Assembly: GCA_016987375.1 (NCBI GenBank)
Contig: PJRA01000077.1
Span: 1,088,069 to 1,152,068 of the forward strand
DNA from: Brachionus koreanus
Taxonomy: Eukaryota > Rotifera > Eurotatoria > Ploima > Brachionidae
Direction: 5' to 3'
Length of the DNA stretch: 64,000 nt
The notes below the pieces were generated by a model. It was given only the letters and a program-made list of their open reading frames with translations. It made no database searches and was not told where the DNA came from. How positions within the stretch are numbered: position 1 is the first letter of the stretch; every line of letters begins with the position of its first letter. A program made the position numbers and the translations under genes. Positions 23,280 to 36,276 of the stretch are shown in pieces.

Positions 23280-23340
23280 TGTCTGACTTTTTTGTTGCTA
23301 TTGGCGATCTATTATGGATGTGACCATCCTTAGCTCTCCA

Positions 23341-24042
23341 TTACGGATTCCCCAAAAACATTTTTTTACCATCTGTACAGGTTTTAAACTTCATTACCCG
23401 TCCATTAAATGTTTCTGATTCGGGGAGAAGATCATTTTTAGAGTCTCTCTCTAGACGTAATTTTCTTTGAGTGATTCTTTCACTAGGCATAAGATCTTCA
23501 TTTATATAAATGCCCTTAAGACTCTCATCATCACGGACTTTTCTCAAGCTACGAATCAGATCGGCTCTTGAGCTTGGTGTTTCCAATTCCAATACGAGAA
23601 GATCTCGATCATTAGGTGTCTTGTCTTTTGCACGACTAATTTTTCTTGCTTTTTTAACCTTAGTTCCTGGAACTCCTAACTTGATAGAGAGTTTTTGGAT
23701 GAATTCAACTTCACAACTTTCTTCGCAATCAAAAATGTTTGCCGGAATCGAAGCAACCACATTATTGGCTCGTTCTTCCTTTTTTTTCATTTCTGTAGCT
23801 ATAGTTGCCATGATTGCCACAGCATTCTCATCCTTGTGAGCCATACCATTAACTATCTTGGACCTGTTCATTGGAGGCACCAAAGATGAAGAAGAAGTTT
23901 GAGAAGGTTGGTCTCGTGGATTACTAAGCGAGTCAACAAGTGTGCTAAGAGTCTTGATAGTTACTTTCTGTGAATTATTTTCTTTTTCTAAAGTCTCAAT
24001 ACGTTGATAAAGTAATTTCATGCTGTTGCTGATTTTGGACAA
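23341..24042 (-). CDS. LINE ORF1-like protein
   Basis: Intact 233-codon frame. The N-terminal coiled coil (MKLLYQRIETLEKENNSQKV) is followed by a linker and a conserved ORF1-type segment with EERANNVVAS, KARKISR, RDLLVLELE, SSRADLIRSLRKVRD and a basic TQRKLRLERD end. Such proteins precede the endonuclease/RT ORF2 of many invertebrate CR1/L2-like LINEs and bind nucleic acid; the ORF2 start follows 61 bp later. The intact frame suggests a younger copy than the others in this window, but the 3' part is lost. Confidence 0.75.
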   Translation of the reverse strand: MSKISNSMKLLYQRIETLEKENNSQKVTIKTLSTLVDSLSNPRDQPSQTSSSSLVPPMNRSKIVNGMAHKDENAVAIMATIATEMKKKEERANNVVASIPANIFDCEESCEVEFIQKLSIKLGVPGTKVKKARKISRAKDKTPNDRDLLVLELETPSSRADLIRSLRKVRDDESLKGIYINEDLMPSERITQRKLRLERDSKNDLLPESETFNGRVMKFKTCTDGKKMFLGNP

Positions 24043-24130
24043 CCAGTTATGATGATTATTTCCGACTTCGTAAATAGCTGAAGGAAGCTTTGGCCAGTTA
24101 GCCTCTTGTAAGAAGCTTAGATCAATCTCT

Positions 24131-25070
24131 TGATGGGAAGCAGTTATTTGGACAAATGTTGTTGATAGTTTATGTAAATTTTATGACTAAATTTTTTAAT
24201 TTCTTTTTTTGGATTTCAATTTTCTAGCTAGAATCAAAAATATATTTTTTCTAGACGTGTAATGATATTCATTGACATGCTTCAGTAAAGCTTTTATCAA
24301 ACAAAGTACTTATTATTCCCACATTGAGCCTATAATTCATTTTGTTTCATTCAAGACTTGTTGAAATCTCAAAATTTTTTTTATTTTATCTTTTTCAGAA
24401 AAATAGCATCATTAATTATACGAATTTTCTCATTTTATTTTTAGAAGAGATAAACAGATCTTTAAATTGCAAGTAACGAAGCGTCAATGTTAATAATTTG
24501 AATGCAAAATTATCATTTGTTTGTTATCAAATTTGAATTGAGAATATTTCAATATTGAACATATGGTTTGTAGAGAAAATTTAATTAAGAAAATTTTCAG
24601 CTTGATCTATCAAATTTGTTGATTAATTAGCTTTTAAACATATTAAATTTTGTGAGCACACAGACAACTTTTCTCAAAAATAATCAAGAAAAAAACACGA
24701 AAAAAAATTAAGAATTTAATTTAATAAAATTTATTAAAAAATTTAATTTAATTTATTGATATAATTGAATAGAAAAAAAAAATATTATTAACATCAGAAT
24801 AAAGACAAAGTAAAACATAAGATTGATGAGAAATTTAAATTGAAATAAAAAACAAAAACCATTAATTGAGCTTAGCCGATATTTTTGTAACAAAAACTAT
24901 TTAAATCACAAATATTCACTTAAACCCATATATCATTTCATTTATCTAATTTTAAAGACTAGTTAAATAATTCAAAATAATATTAATACTTTTATTGCAA
25001 TATTTAATAAACAATCACACGCTTGCTTTGTCTGGTTTTATCTCTAAAATTTAAATCTAACTTAGATTTA
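24131..25070. other. Noncoding flank downstream of the E-protein
   Basis: AT-rich sequence between the LINE and the E-protein last exon. It probably includes that gene's 3' UTR and any alternative 3' exon reached from the donor at 25094, but I see none with confidence. Confidence 0.5.
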
Positions 25071-27899
25071 TCACTTGAAATTTAAATTACTTACACTCAT
25101 CCACCAGTTGTCTATCTGCGAATTGGACTGTCCTTGTCCTTGTAGTCCGATTAGACCGGCACTATTGAGGCCATCGTTAATACAACCATTGCTGTTCATA
25201 GATGTGGTCAAACCACTTGGCGTCAAATTTAAACTTATCGGCTGATTCAAATCTTCGGTTTTCTCCTCCTCTCGACGCTTCAGACATGCAGCTTTTGGAT
25301 TTAAATTTCTCTCTCTGACCTGTTGTTCCAAGCTAGTAATAACATTAACTGCTTGTTGTAGAATGCTTAATTTGGTCTGCGGCTTATCTGATTTGAGATG
25401 AATGCCGCACATTTTACCAAGCTCTTTGAATGCCTCGTTAATGTCTCTGACGCGGAGTCGCTCACGTGCATTATTCGCCGCTCTTCTTTCTTTTTCGCGC
25501 GCTTCACGCTCCTCAGGAGTCTCAGACTCGTCGACGGGCGAGTTTTCGACAGACGATGGCGGAGCGACCGGATTTTTGGTCAAATTTTTACTGTTTTTTG
25601 CTTTTGGCGTTAGCACAAGGCCAGCACTAGTCTGAGGCACAGAGATCGAATACGATTGATTGGAGCCCCAGCCGGCCGCCATTGACGGTGATGGTATGGG
25701 TATCGGAGTGGTCGGATTGGACATATTCTGTGTCAAGACTATGTTTTGACTCTGAGATGGATACGCCATGGATTTACTCTGCAGCTTGGCTATTTTTTTC
25801 TCTTCGCTTTCGTCATCGTCTTCCTCATTGGCGGACGATGCCGACGATTTTGTCTGCGACTGGATGAGATTTTTTTGATCAGTTGTGACCGAAGACGCGG
25901 ATGAAGCGGACGATGATGCATAATTGGTCTCAGGCGGGTAATTTAGGCCAACAAGGGCCGGATCGGCATAGGCAAGTGCCGACTCTTGCGTCCATGTGTT
26001 TAAGCTTGGATTGGAGGAAGAGTGAATGTTGGTTGTTGGTAGCCCCTGTGAGGCAAGCTCAGCCGCAGGATACGCAATTGCACTATGTGATGATGATGTT
26101 TGACTGGCCAAGTTTGGCATTGAAGAATTAAGCATCAAATTCTGAGATTTCTGATAGCGGGACGAGTCGGCTAATGGTAGCGTCATTTGGCTGCCGACAC
26201 TAGCCGCTGCCACTGCCGCAGCGGCCAAATAATCCCCGTTGTAATAAACCTTAATTAAAAATCAATTATCGAATTGAACATATGTGCGTATAAAAAGCAT
26301 TTGAAAACATTAATTTAATCGATTCCTAGATATTTCATTTAATTAAAAATTAATTAATTTTACTTTTTAGAAATAGATTTGAACCAATTTAAAAAAAAAT
26401 AAAAATTTTTGCCTATATTTGTGCCATTGGCAAAAGTTGAAATTTCAAGCATTTATTTTTTGTTAAATTCTGGATATTTTAAAACTAAATTTTGAAAAAT
26501 TAACTTGAAAGAAAAAAATCTATGTAGATCAAAAAAGCTGGTTTTCAAAAAAAATTCAATCAAGTATTTTTTTAAAGCTAACACTAGAACGCCCGAAGGA
26601 TGTTTTTGAAAAATTAAAACTTGAATTTTATCACATATAAATAAAATTTTAAAAAATTAGCTAAAAATTTTGATAGTAATTTTTTAGAAAATGAATAAAT
26701 TTTCAAGAAAAATGTTTAATTTATATTAATTACTTTATTTGAAATCTTAATGAGAAATCGCCCGGGCTTTCTTTTGTTATAATAATAAAATAACACTGTA
26801 AGTCTACTTTTTGAAATAATACATGTATATTCTGATCGAATTATTAACGCTAAAGGATTGAGTGTCGTTCTGACACTTTTTTCTAATGTTTGTATCTTTA
26901 AAAAAAGCTCATTGAATTCTCGCCAATTTTTTATATCAGTTGACTTACATTTAAGCCTTCAAAATAAAAAAAAATATAAATAAATTGAATGATCTATTTC
27001 AAAGATACAAGCATTAGAAAAAAGTGTAGTACTATTAGAAAAAATTAAGATTAAAAAAATTTTTCTTTATTTATTTCATTTAAATCTATTTGTAATAAAA
27101 GAATCATCAATTTCTGTTTAAGGTTCTTTTGATCATTTTTTTTCTACCTTAATGCTTGATTTTTCAATTTTTGCATTTATTTTTAATTAAAAAAAATGAA
27201 AATTTAAAAATTTTAAATTAATTTTGACTATTGTTTCACATTTTTTAATTTTTAGTTTAAATTAAGTCCACATTTCTAAAATAAAATCTTAAGAAATTAA
27301 TAAAAATATAATTCGACATTTATTTTTTATTCACCAAAGCTTGGGTCAATAAACTTCATTTTTTTATACACTAGCCCTTTAATTTAAACATGAAACACAT
27401 TTGATTTGAAAAAAATATATCTTCAAAAGAATAACTTAATTTTAAAAAAGCAGAATATTCAAATTGTGTTTGGACAAAAAAAGAAACAAGGTGTCATTAA
27501 TTGAAAAAAAATTGCGAACCTGTTCATCGTAGTAAGGAGGCTGATGCGATTGCCAGTATTCATTCGGAGGAGGCAGAACACCTATATAGAACAATTCAGT
27601 TGTTTAGCAAAGAGTTTAGAAAAAAGACAAAACGTACCATTTAAATTGTTTGGATAGATGAGATCATTGGGGTTGCTTTGATCGTGCAGGAGATGAGGAT
27701 TTATTTGCTGATGGAATTGGTGATAGGCCTGTGTGGTGGAATAAGAGGCCGGATAGGCCGAATAGTAGTCCGTGGGTTGTGGATAAGTGTTGGCAGTGGA
27801 GGGCGCGTTGTTTGAACTAGATGTGTTGTTTGTACTAGCTGCACTAGAACCTGTCGAGGCCTGCTGTGCAGCCACAGTCGGCGAATACATGTTTGACAT
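25071..27899 (-). CDS. Class I bHLH E-protein (TCF4/TCF12/daughterless type)
   Basis: Three visible exons join in phase: 27899-27638, 27581-27520, 26249-25071 (about 500 aa). Class I E-proteins bind E-box DNA as homodimers or as partners of tissue-specific bHLH factors. The basic region and helix-loop-helix lie at about residues 362-416: [40 protein letters not shown] and [20 protein letters not shown], followed by the family's [17 protein letters not shown]. The rest is low complexity (S/N/Q/P/A-rich, a poly-Ala run and an acidic EEDDDESEE patch). The N-terminal AD1 region of vertebrate E-proteins is not evident, so 5' exons may be missing upstream. A strong donor (AGT/GTAAGT at 25095/25094) lies eight codons from the stop and could give another C-terminus. 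Confidence 0.93.
26250..27519. other. E-protein intron with piggyBac-type MITE
   Basis: 1.27-kb intron. The only structure identified is a 196-bp TE copy at 26582-26777; the rest is AT-rich and featureless. Confidence 0.7.
26582..26777. mobile_element. piggyBac-type MITE (family 2), decayed copy
   Basis: Begins CACTAGAACGCCCGAAGG after CTAA (expected TTAA) and ends GCCCGGGCTTTCTTTTG, a decayed inverted repeat. The 3' 120 bp match 33771-33888, where the terminal CTTTCTAGTG is intact. Confidence 0.65.
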
Positions 27900-30800
27900 A
27901 TTGTTGGATATTTGACGACGATTTTCTTGTTTTGAAAATCTTTAGCAAACACAACGATAATATTGTTTAACTTTAAAAATTCTGATCGAGCTATAGCTCC
28001 TTCAGAAAAAAGTAAGATATTAAGAATTGAATATAAGTACACAATCTAAATAAATAATTAGCATAATTAATTGAAACTTTACAATTTTTGTCTTAGAAAA
28101 TAAATAGTCTTCAGTGTGTATTGGTAATTACGAAAAATGAGTTGTGGAAAATCCTAAAATGCTTTGAAAATGGTGCTGAATATTGGTAAACACTTATTTC
28201 TTTATGCATTGTAAAAACGTGCTTCAATTTAATGATAAATCAAAGAGTATATGTATAAATTTAATTTTATGTTTAAACAGAATTATGCTTCCTGAAAGAT
28301 TAGCTATTAGATGAGTTAAATTTTGAATAAACAATAAAACCACAATTATTCTAGATACTGTTTTAACAAAAAATTATAGAACTAACTGAATTATCAACAA
28401 AAAGTGATTAGAAAAAAAAATGTAACAAAATGCTCGGTGCTTAACTTTATCTATAGCTTTTGATAAATAGAAAAAAAAAGAATTAACTTTGTTAAACATA
28501 AAATAAAATTCTGGTATTTTTTTTGCATAGAAAATTATATGTTATCAAATGTTGGGCTATTTATTCTCCCTAAACCCTGATTTTTCATTTCTTAAATTTT
28601 TTGCATTGTAATGACAATAAACAAAAACGTCCTTGACTGATCATTTCTATTTATATTTGATAATTTTTTGTAATATTTATATTTAAAGTGTCTTATCTTA
28701 GGCCAAGAAATAAGTACTGTAGTTCTTCGTATGTGATAAAGATCTTAAATTTAGTTAAAGAGTCCGGATTTTTCTTCAATCTTCTATTAGCTTAACTAAA
28801 CATGTGGGATTGGCTCGATCTATTATTTAGGGTTAGTTTTAGAAATCTAAAATAGGATAAATTAGAAGATGAGTGTTTTTTTTTTGAACGAATGGCGAAT
28901 AATCGATTAAGTGTCAAAATCAGGCAGTGTTTAAAAAGAAGAGTAATTAATTTTAAATATCGTGATTAGCTACTGCTGTTGTTGCTGGCAAAATGAAGAT
29001 AAAGCGAGCAATTTAGAATGAGAGCGAAAGAGGTAAGCACAGTCGAGCCAATCAAATAACGCCTTATAATAGAAAAACGAAAATAAAAACTATTTATATG
29101 ATAAATAATTCCTTGAACTTTGAGATAAAGCAGCCATTAGAAAAAAATTCAACTAGAGCTCTTTCTTTTTTTTTTTTATAAATCGTTACTTATTTTGTTT
29201 ATTTGTTTGTGTTCGTTATTGTGTGCTCTCATCTCTCCTCTATCTATATAATAGTTTTTTATGTTTTTACGTTTTCAAATAAAATAAATATTGAACTTAT
29301 TATTATATTTATTTATATGTACCTTAGGTATATTAACTAATAAATCGCTTTCTTTTCTCGTTAGTTTACTTTCATCATCAATATATGCCATTAATTTTCA
29401 ATTTAAAATCAACATCATATTTTTTTAAAAAGTAAACTTTTACATAGATAATGATGACTATTTTTTTGTCTTTATTTTATTGTATTTTTTTAATTTTTCT
29501 TGAAAACTATTTTTACGCCAAACATCTTTTAAAAAATAAAATAATTAAAAAAAGACAATATTTTTTGAGATTCATTCAAAAAAAAATTCAGTATTTTTTT
29601 TTTTTTAAACGATAAAATAAATAATTGAAAACATCGGCTATTTATTTATTTTTTCATCTAAAGTGTTGATTCCATCACTAATATTTCTGATATTGTAAAT
29701 TAATTTTCTAAATTTTCCTAACAAATATCATTGCTGTCTAATAAATTCTCAATTCCAAGATCATTTTTCTTGACTTTGACCAAAAAGTGATTGAAACCGA
29801 AATTGAAATTGTATTAGATAGAATAAATTAGAAAGAAGTGATGTAATTATGAAGAAGTTTTGTTATAAAGAATGTGAGTATAATAGCGCTTTAAAATTTG
29901 ATAGCCTATTTACATTTACGAATTTAATTTGCATTGTCCGCCTTGGAGAAAAAAATCTAAACGTGTACTTGTATTGAATTTATACAAAGCCGATATACTA
30001 AGTATTGCACAAAATTAAAAGCTAACAGTTGTTCCAAAAAACAAAATTGACTCAGTAATAGGCCAAAAGCTTATGTAAAAAAAAGGCCAGAGCTTGCAAT
30101 GTTACACAAAATAATTACAATTTTAAATTTATATTCAATATATGTTATCTTCAAATTGAGATAAATCAGAATGGTTGTTATTAATCTTTAACCTTAAAAG
30201 AATTAGAATTTCTTACATGCTACTTGTAAAAAACATTTACTTTGATTAGTTATAAAATTAGAAATTAAAGTGACTAAAAATTAACATGCTGAAAAAATTA
30301 ATTATAATTAAAAATAACTTAATTATAGAATTTTTCATTATATTATAAATAAGGACTGAAATCAAACTGCCGATAAAATTAAAAATACTGAAAAAGACAG
30401 TTTAATTTTTCATTTAATAGCTCTTTTTACCCGAAAAATTGATTAATAAATATGTTGAAAAATTCGAAAAAAATTTTACTTTGATTTTGGAATAAATTAT
30501 TCAGCTGCTGTGACTGCTAGACATGCTTTCTTCTTAAACAGATCTCCTAACTAACTTAATAATTAAAGTTTTAAATGGAAGCTTGCATTAATTGTGCACA
30601 TTTTTGATATAAATTAACAGTTAAAAACCGCCATTAATTAGTTTTATTAGCTCACAAGAGTAAAAAATAATATTTTGAATTTAAGAATGAAAAAAATTCA
30701 AGTTAAATATTGACTCTTTAGAAATTTTGTATACTTTTTTAATGAAATATTTTTGATAAATTTAGTTAATAATTTTATATTCTTAAATTCTCTTAAAAAT

Positions 30801-31762
30801 AATTTATTAAAATGTCTTTTTTTTTTTTATTTCAATCCTTTAAACAAATAATTAGCTATCTTAATTTAGAAATATTTTTATAAATTACATATTTAATTGT
30901 TTAAATATACAAGTTATTTTAGTTTAAAACAAATAATAATTATTTGGAATGCTTTTTTACAGGTTGGTATATTATATTAAATAAATTGAATTCGTTTTAA
31001 AATTGAACAGATCCTTTTATTGAAATTAGAATTTTATTTTCGGATAATTATCATGGCTAATTCGATTTAAAGCTGTTTATGCTGCACAACCTAGAAAGCA
31101 ATTACCATTAAATACTTGAATCAAATTAAAACACCGCCCAAATGCAAATAACTTTTTTGACATTTTTATAAAAAATATCTGAGAAAAATAGTGATTTTGA
31201 ACAGAATACTAAAATGAATTTTTTGAATTAAAAAAACTATTACTTTTTGAAGCATAAAAAATATTCTGAATAACTATTGAAAATTTAAAGAAAGACAGTT
31301 TAATTCTAGGCTGGTTTGAATATTAAACAAAATTGTTAATTAAGATAAATTTTACTATTCATGTCATAACTAATATTAAACGTGAACATCACTCGTAAAA
31401 CTATCTATTCTATTCAAGCTTTGAAAATTAGAATTTTTTATTTGATTCACATATCTTAAAATTTTGAGTAAAGAAAAAACGCTCCTAGAATTAATCTTAA
31501 ATTTAAAGGTGAGAATTTAAATTTTTTTCTTTTATCATTTGAAATGCATTATTTTGCTTACTTGGTGAATTGAATGTGTTTAGAAAATAAAAATGAATAT
31601 AAAAAATTTTATCACAGTAAATTCTCATTTAATGATAAGAGAATTTAGGCTATCAATTGAAACCTTGTACTTTGCTTGCATTTAGTTTAACTATTGTCTT
31701 ATGATAATAATTTGTAATTTAAATTTAAATATTTTTAAAAATTTTGTCATAAATTAGAAAAC
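27900..31762. other. Noncoding interval between E-protein and SLC27 genes
   Basis: 3.9 kb between two divergent genes. It must include the upstream regulatory DNA and perhaps 5' exons of the E-protein and the promoter of the acyl-CoA synthetase. 28960-29060 is less AT-rich than its surroundings. No open frame, tRNA or repeat pair was found. Confidence 0.6.
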
Positions 31763-34700
31763 ATGCTATCAAAAATTTTTTATTTTTTAAAATATATTTT
31801 TTACATTTTGGCCAATTTACCACGTGATTTGAAAGGTGCTCTGCTGTACCAAAAGATCAAAAGTAAACTCAAAGATTTTGACAAAAAAAACTCTCCAGTG
31901 CATCAAGTTTTTTCGCAATGGGTCAAAACCCAACCTGAAAAGGCTCTCTTCCGTTACGATGACGAAACTCTTACATTCAAACAAGTAAGTCCTTTTAATT
32001 GGAAATTATTTTTTAATTTTTTTTTCTATTAAAGTTTGATTTAGAATCGAACCGAGTGGCTAATCTATTTTCAGAAAGGTTCGGTCTTAAAAGAGGTGAC
32101 TGTGTTGCTTTGTTCATGGAAAATAAGCCTCAATTTGCGGTTATATGGTTTGGTCTTGGAAAATTGGGAGTCATTACCGCTTTGATCAACACCAACTTGC
32201 GACTCAAGTCATTGATTCATTGTGTGCAAGTGGCCAAACCAAAATTGCTAATTTACGATACGGAACTTGAAGAAGCGATTAGTCAGGTTAATGATGATCT
32301 TAAACTGGATCTCATCAAACATGGTGAAACGAAAAACAATCTTATTCAAAGCGTACCTAGGCTGGAGGATTTGGTCAACGAACATTCGGATGTTTTTTCT
32401 CCCAAAGAAGAAGTAAAAGGATCAGACATTTTAATGTACATTTATACCTCAGGAACAACAGGTCTACCAAAACCAGCTATTATTAAGCACAACCGTTACA
32501 TAGCTGGTGGTTTTTCTTTTTTTCAAACAGCTAAATTGACTACAAATGATGTTTTTTATGTCACCCTACCAATTTATCACAGCAATGCCGGAATTATTGG
32601 TCTTGGAACTGGTATTGTAAGTGGATGTACTATAGTTTTACGTAAAAAGTTTAGTGCTAGCAATTTTTGGAAAGATGCTATTAAATATAACTGCACTGCT
32701 TTTTCTTATGTTGGCGAAATTTGCCGATACTTGCTTAATCAGCCATCAAGTGACTTGGACAAAGCACATAAAATAAAAATCTGTATTGGTAATGGAACTA
32801 GGGATTATATTTCAAGAGACTTTTGGAACCGTTTTGGTGTTAAATGCTATGAAATTTATGGAGCTACTGAAGGAAATGTAATTTTGGGTAAATATTGAGT
32901 TTAAAATTCATTAAAAACAAAAATAAAATTTAAGAAAATTTCGTGTGAAAATATTTAAGTTAATCTAAATGTACAATTTTTTGTAAAGATTCCAGGTACT
33001 TATTTTTAAAAATTTTTTTTTAAAGTTTTTAAAAATAAATTTTTTTGGTTTTTTTTTTTTATGTAAATTTTGATAACGAATAAGCCGAATATAGTTAGAA
33101 ATATAAATTAAAAATTCTTGTTTTCATTGATTTTTAATTTTTAGGAATAAAGAGCTTTATTCAAAATCTAAATAGGAGCAGATAGAATTTTATTAAAGAA
33201 TTGAAATTTTTTAACCTAATTAATAATAACATACAACCTCAATTTTTAACTTATTTTTAACCAAATTAGTTCGTCAAACATTTAATTGTTTAGCTACGTA
33301 TTTTTCATTTAAAAATATGAAAAAATTTTGATTTTGTTTAGGAACTATTGTCCTTAAGACACTCAATTCCAGATGAGCAAACAACTTGAATAACACACAT
33401 GTGGAATGTATTTTTAAGTTAAAAATAAAAAATATTTCAAGTTTTTTTTTGTTGACTGAGCAACTTACACAAAAAATGAGAGTTAAAGATAGAGGGTTCC
33501 CTTTATGTGAGCCTTGATTTTGAAATTCTTTTTTTATTTGACATTAATAAACTTTATGAACATTGATTGTTCCATATAGAACCATGTATTTCCATAACTT
33601 AAATGTTTTCTATTATGAACCTTTAATAGAAGATTAACAGCTACCGTTGAATTTTATATATGAATAATTTACCTTTTGGTATAATTAAAGATATGGCAAT
33701 TTTTTTTTCTATTTAACTTTTTTTAAAATTTTTAAATTACGATGCTTCAAATAAAATCAGCACTTAGGCAATTTAAAAATTTTGATTAAAATTTTTTAGA
33801 AAATGAATAAATTTTCAAAGAAAATTTTTTATTTATCTTAATAACTTTATTTGAAATTTTTATAAGAAATCAACCGAGCTTTCTAGTGTTGACTAAGCAA
33901 TACATTTTAGGTATGTGAATTTTAAGCTGCTTGTTCATCATTAATTTAATGTTTGCTCGTCAAATTTAAGTGTGTTCAAGTTAAAAGAACTTGTTTTGTT
34001 TAAATGTTAAGGTTAATGGTGGGGTAAACCCATGAATTAAGTACACAAATAAAGAAAAAAAGGTAAGGATTACATTTAATGCAGTTATTGCAAGAATTTT
34101 TGATAAATTATTACTATTTTACAAAAATTTCAATAAATTAAATAAATAGCTAACAAAAAAAGTTGTTTTCTGACTAATTTTTTTTTAAATTTAATTATTT
34201 TTTTCATTTGTATAAAATTTAAAAATTTTCCAAAAATCAACTTTTTATGTTTTTTTTTTATTATGGAAATTTTGATAAATTACGAAATTATTGAAAATTG
34301 GTTCAAAAGAACATGGTTTATTAATAAATCGTAAAGAACAGTTACTAGTTATTTAGTAAACATTACTATTTTTTTAAAATAAATTGTAATGTATGAGTTT
34401 GTCCAAATATTTATAAATCATGTTTCATGAGAGCTCATTTTTCTGATTTAAACTAGAATTAAAAAAAAATTTATTTATTTAAGTAAATAATGTTGGAAAA
34501 TTTGGAGCATGTGGCTACATTCCACTGTTGAATCGTTTTTTGAATCGAATGCCATATTATCTTATCAAGGTAGATGATAATTTAGACCCTATTCGAGACG
34601 AAAATGGCTTTTGCATTCAATGTGAACCAGGCGAAAAAGGCCTGATAGTAGGTCTGATGCAACAAACAACCAAAGGTGAGTTTAGTGGATACGCAAATAG

Positions 34701-35235
34701 CAATGAAGCTACGAACAAAAAAATTATTGATAATTTATTCAAAACTGGTCAGAAAGCTTTCAATAGTGGTGATGTTTTGGTTCAAGATTGGAACGGTTTT
34801 GTTTATTTTGTTGATAGATTAGGGGATACATATAGATGGAAAGGTGAAAATGTCTCGACTTTAGAAGTTGAGGATGCAATTAGTAAGCGTTTAAATTCGA
34901 TTGAAGTCGCAAGTTATGGAGTCGAAATACCGGGTCAAGAAGGAAAAGCAGGAATGATAGCAATTATAACAAATTCAGATATTGACCTTAAGAGTCTTGA
35001 GGAAGATATTAAAAAAGATCTGCCACAGTATGCAAGGCCTGTTTTCATTCGACTTACTCCTTCAATAGAACATACTGGCTCTTTAAAAGCTGTTAAAAAG
35101 CAATTAATTCTTGATAGCTTTAATATTAACAAATATAGTGACCAAACATTTTACTATGATACTAAAGATCAAGCGTATAAAATTTTAACCAAACAAGTCT
35201 ATGATAATATTCTAGATAAAAAGTTTAAAATTTAA
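31763..35235 (+). CDS. Fatty-acid transport protein / very-long-chain acyl-CoA synthetase (SLC27 family)
   Basis: Exons 31763-31984, 32035-32887 and 34484-35235 (introns 50 and 1596 nt) join in phase to 608 aa, close to the usual 620. The protein activates long-chain fatty acids to acyl-CoA (ATP to AMP + PPi) and promotes their uptake. A hydrophobic N-terminal segment (residues 3-19) is a probable membrane anchor. The AMP-binding signature IYTSGTTGLPKPA is at about residues 210-221, YEIYGATEGN follows near 350, and the FATP/VLACS signature GDTYRWKGENVS is at about 472-483. The second intron falls just after the ATEGN motif. Family membership is firm; orthology to SLC27A1, A4 or A6 cannot be settled by eye. 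Confidence 0.95.
32888..34483. other. Second SLC27 intron with MITE fragment
   Basis: 1.6-kb intron, AT-rich. It holds the 3' half of a piggyBac-type MITE (33771-33888). No other structure recognised. Confidence 0.7.
33771..33888. mobile_element. piggyBac-type MITE (family 2), 3' half
   Basis: AAAATTTTTTAGAAAATGAA, then ATTTTCAA..CTTTATTTGAAATTT and AACCGAGCTTTCTAGTG, followed by TTGA. Homologous to the end of the 26582-26777 copy. Its 5' boundary is not visible. Confidence 0.6.
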
Positions 35236-35506
35236 ATCCTTTTTTATTAAAAGCTGAAATAATGAAATATTTGGAAATTTTTGTTATTGATTCCATTATC
35301 ACTTTTACCAAAGAATATTTACATGTTAATTGATAGAAATATATAAAATATTCATTTTGAAACACATTCAAATTATATTTATAAATTTTAATAAATTTTT
35401 CTTTAAATTAAAAAAAAAATTTCTCAAAATAACTCTTTCAAATAATTAATTTTTTTTGCTGAATTTAAAATTTGTCATTAATTTATTTTTATCAATGGTA
35501 TTTTAA

Positions 35507-35723
35507 CACTAGAAGCACCAAGCATTTTTTCAGGTTTTTTTAATTCAAAAATATTTTATAAATAAACTAAAATAATTTTATAAAGTAATATCACTTTTTA
35601 AAGAAAATTTTAAAATCTATATAATTCAAAAAAGATATAATTATTTGAAAAATCCATTCAAAAGATATGAGGATTTAAAAATTTTTCAAACGAGTCAAAA
35701 TGACTCGTTTGGTGCTTCTAGTG
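35507..35723. mobile_element. piggyBac-type MITE (family 1), copy A, 217 bp
   Basis: Flanked by TTAA on both sides (35503-35506 and 35724-35727). Ends CACTAGAAGCACCAA and TTGGTGCTTCTAGTG are perfect 15-bp inverted repeats. TTAA duplication and CACTAGAA-type ends are hallmarks of piggyBac-mobilised MITEs. A subterminal GAGTCAAAATGACTC palindrome lies near the right end. Confidence 0.9.
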
Positions 35724-36035
35724 TTAAGAAAATACTAGTACGCTTTTATCAGTTTCTAAGACTAATAAATGCAAATTAAAGATTTTTGGTGTAACATTAA
35801 AGACTACAATATGTTGCAAAAGTTGAGAAATTTTTTTATTTGTTAACACAAGAATTGTATATAAAAGGCGTGAAAATAATAAAAAAAGGGACTTTTTTTT
35901 TAAAATATTTATCTGTGATCAATCCAATAACGTAAAACCAAAAAAAAATTAAGTGAAGAAAAAAATCACAGAAAAAATACAAAAAAGGAAAAAGATATAC
36001 AAATCATAAGAAAAAAAATCGGTTCAAAAGTTTAG

Positions 36036-36139
36036 NNNNNNNNNNNNNNNNNNNNNNNNNNNNNNNNNNNNNNNNNNNNNNNNNNNNNNNNNNNNNNNNN
36101 NNNNNNNNNNNNNNNNNNNNNNNNNNNNNNNNNNNNNNN
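36036..36139. other. Assembly gap (104 N)
   Basis: Run of N adjoining a Tc1/mariner transposase fragment; probably within that element. Confidence 1.
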
Positions 36140-36276
36140 TTTGAACCATTCGCTCACTGAGTGAGCGGTATGTGTTGAAGCCCCATCTGGTTGAAAAACC
36201 CAAGGGTCATTTGGATCAAATAGGAGTTCAACAGATGGTAAAAGATTGTTTTCAAAGGTGTTAATGTAGACAAATT
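36140..36276 (-). pseudogene. Tc1/mariner transposase catalytic fragment
   Basis: The minus-strand frame reads TFENNLLPSVELL, then DPWVFQPDGASTHTAHSVSE and WFK before running into the N gap. This is the second catalytic-Asp region of Tc1/mariner transposases (usual W-FQQDGA--HTA----EWF). No HTH or third catalytic residue is visible. Confidence 0.75.

Noticed and set aside
25398..26131. Plus-strand frames across the E-protein exon
   Set aside because: Antisense shadows in a GC-richer exon; R/S/F-rich and without motifs.
30502..30507. CAGCTG E-box upstream of the E-protein, possible autoregulation
   Set aside because: A single 6-bp match far from any mapped start site; expected by chance.
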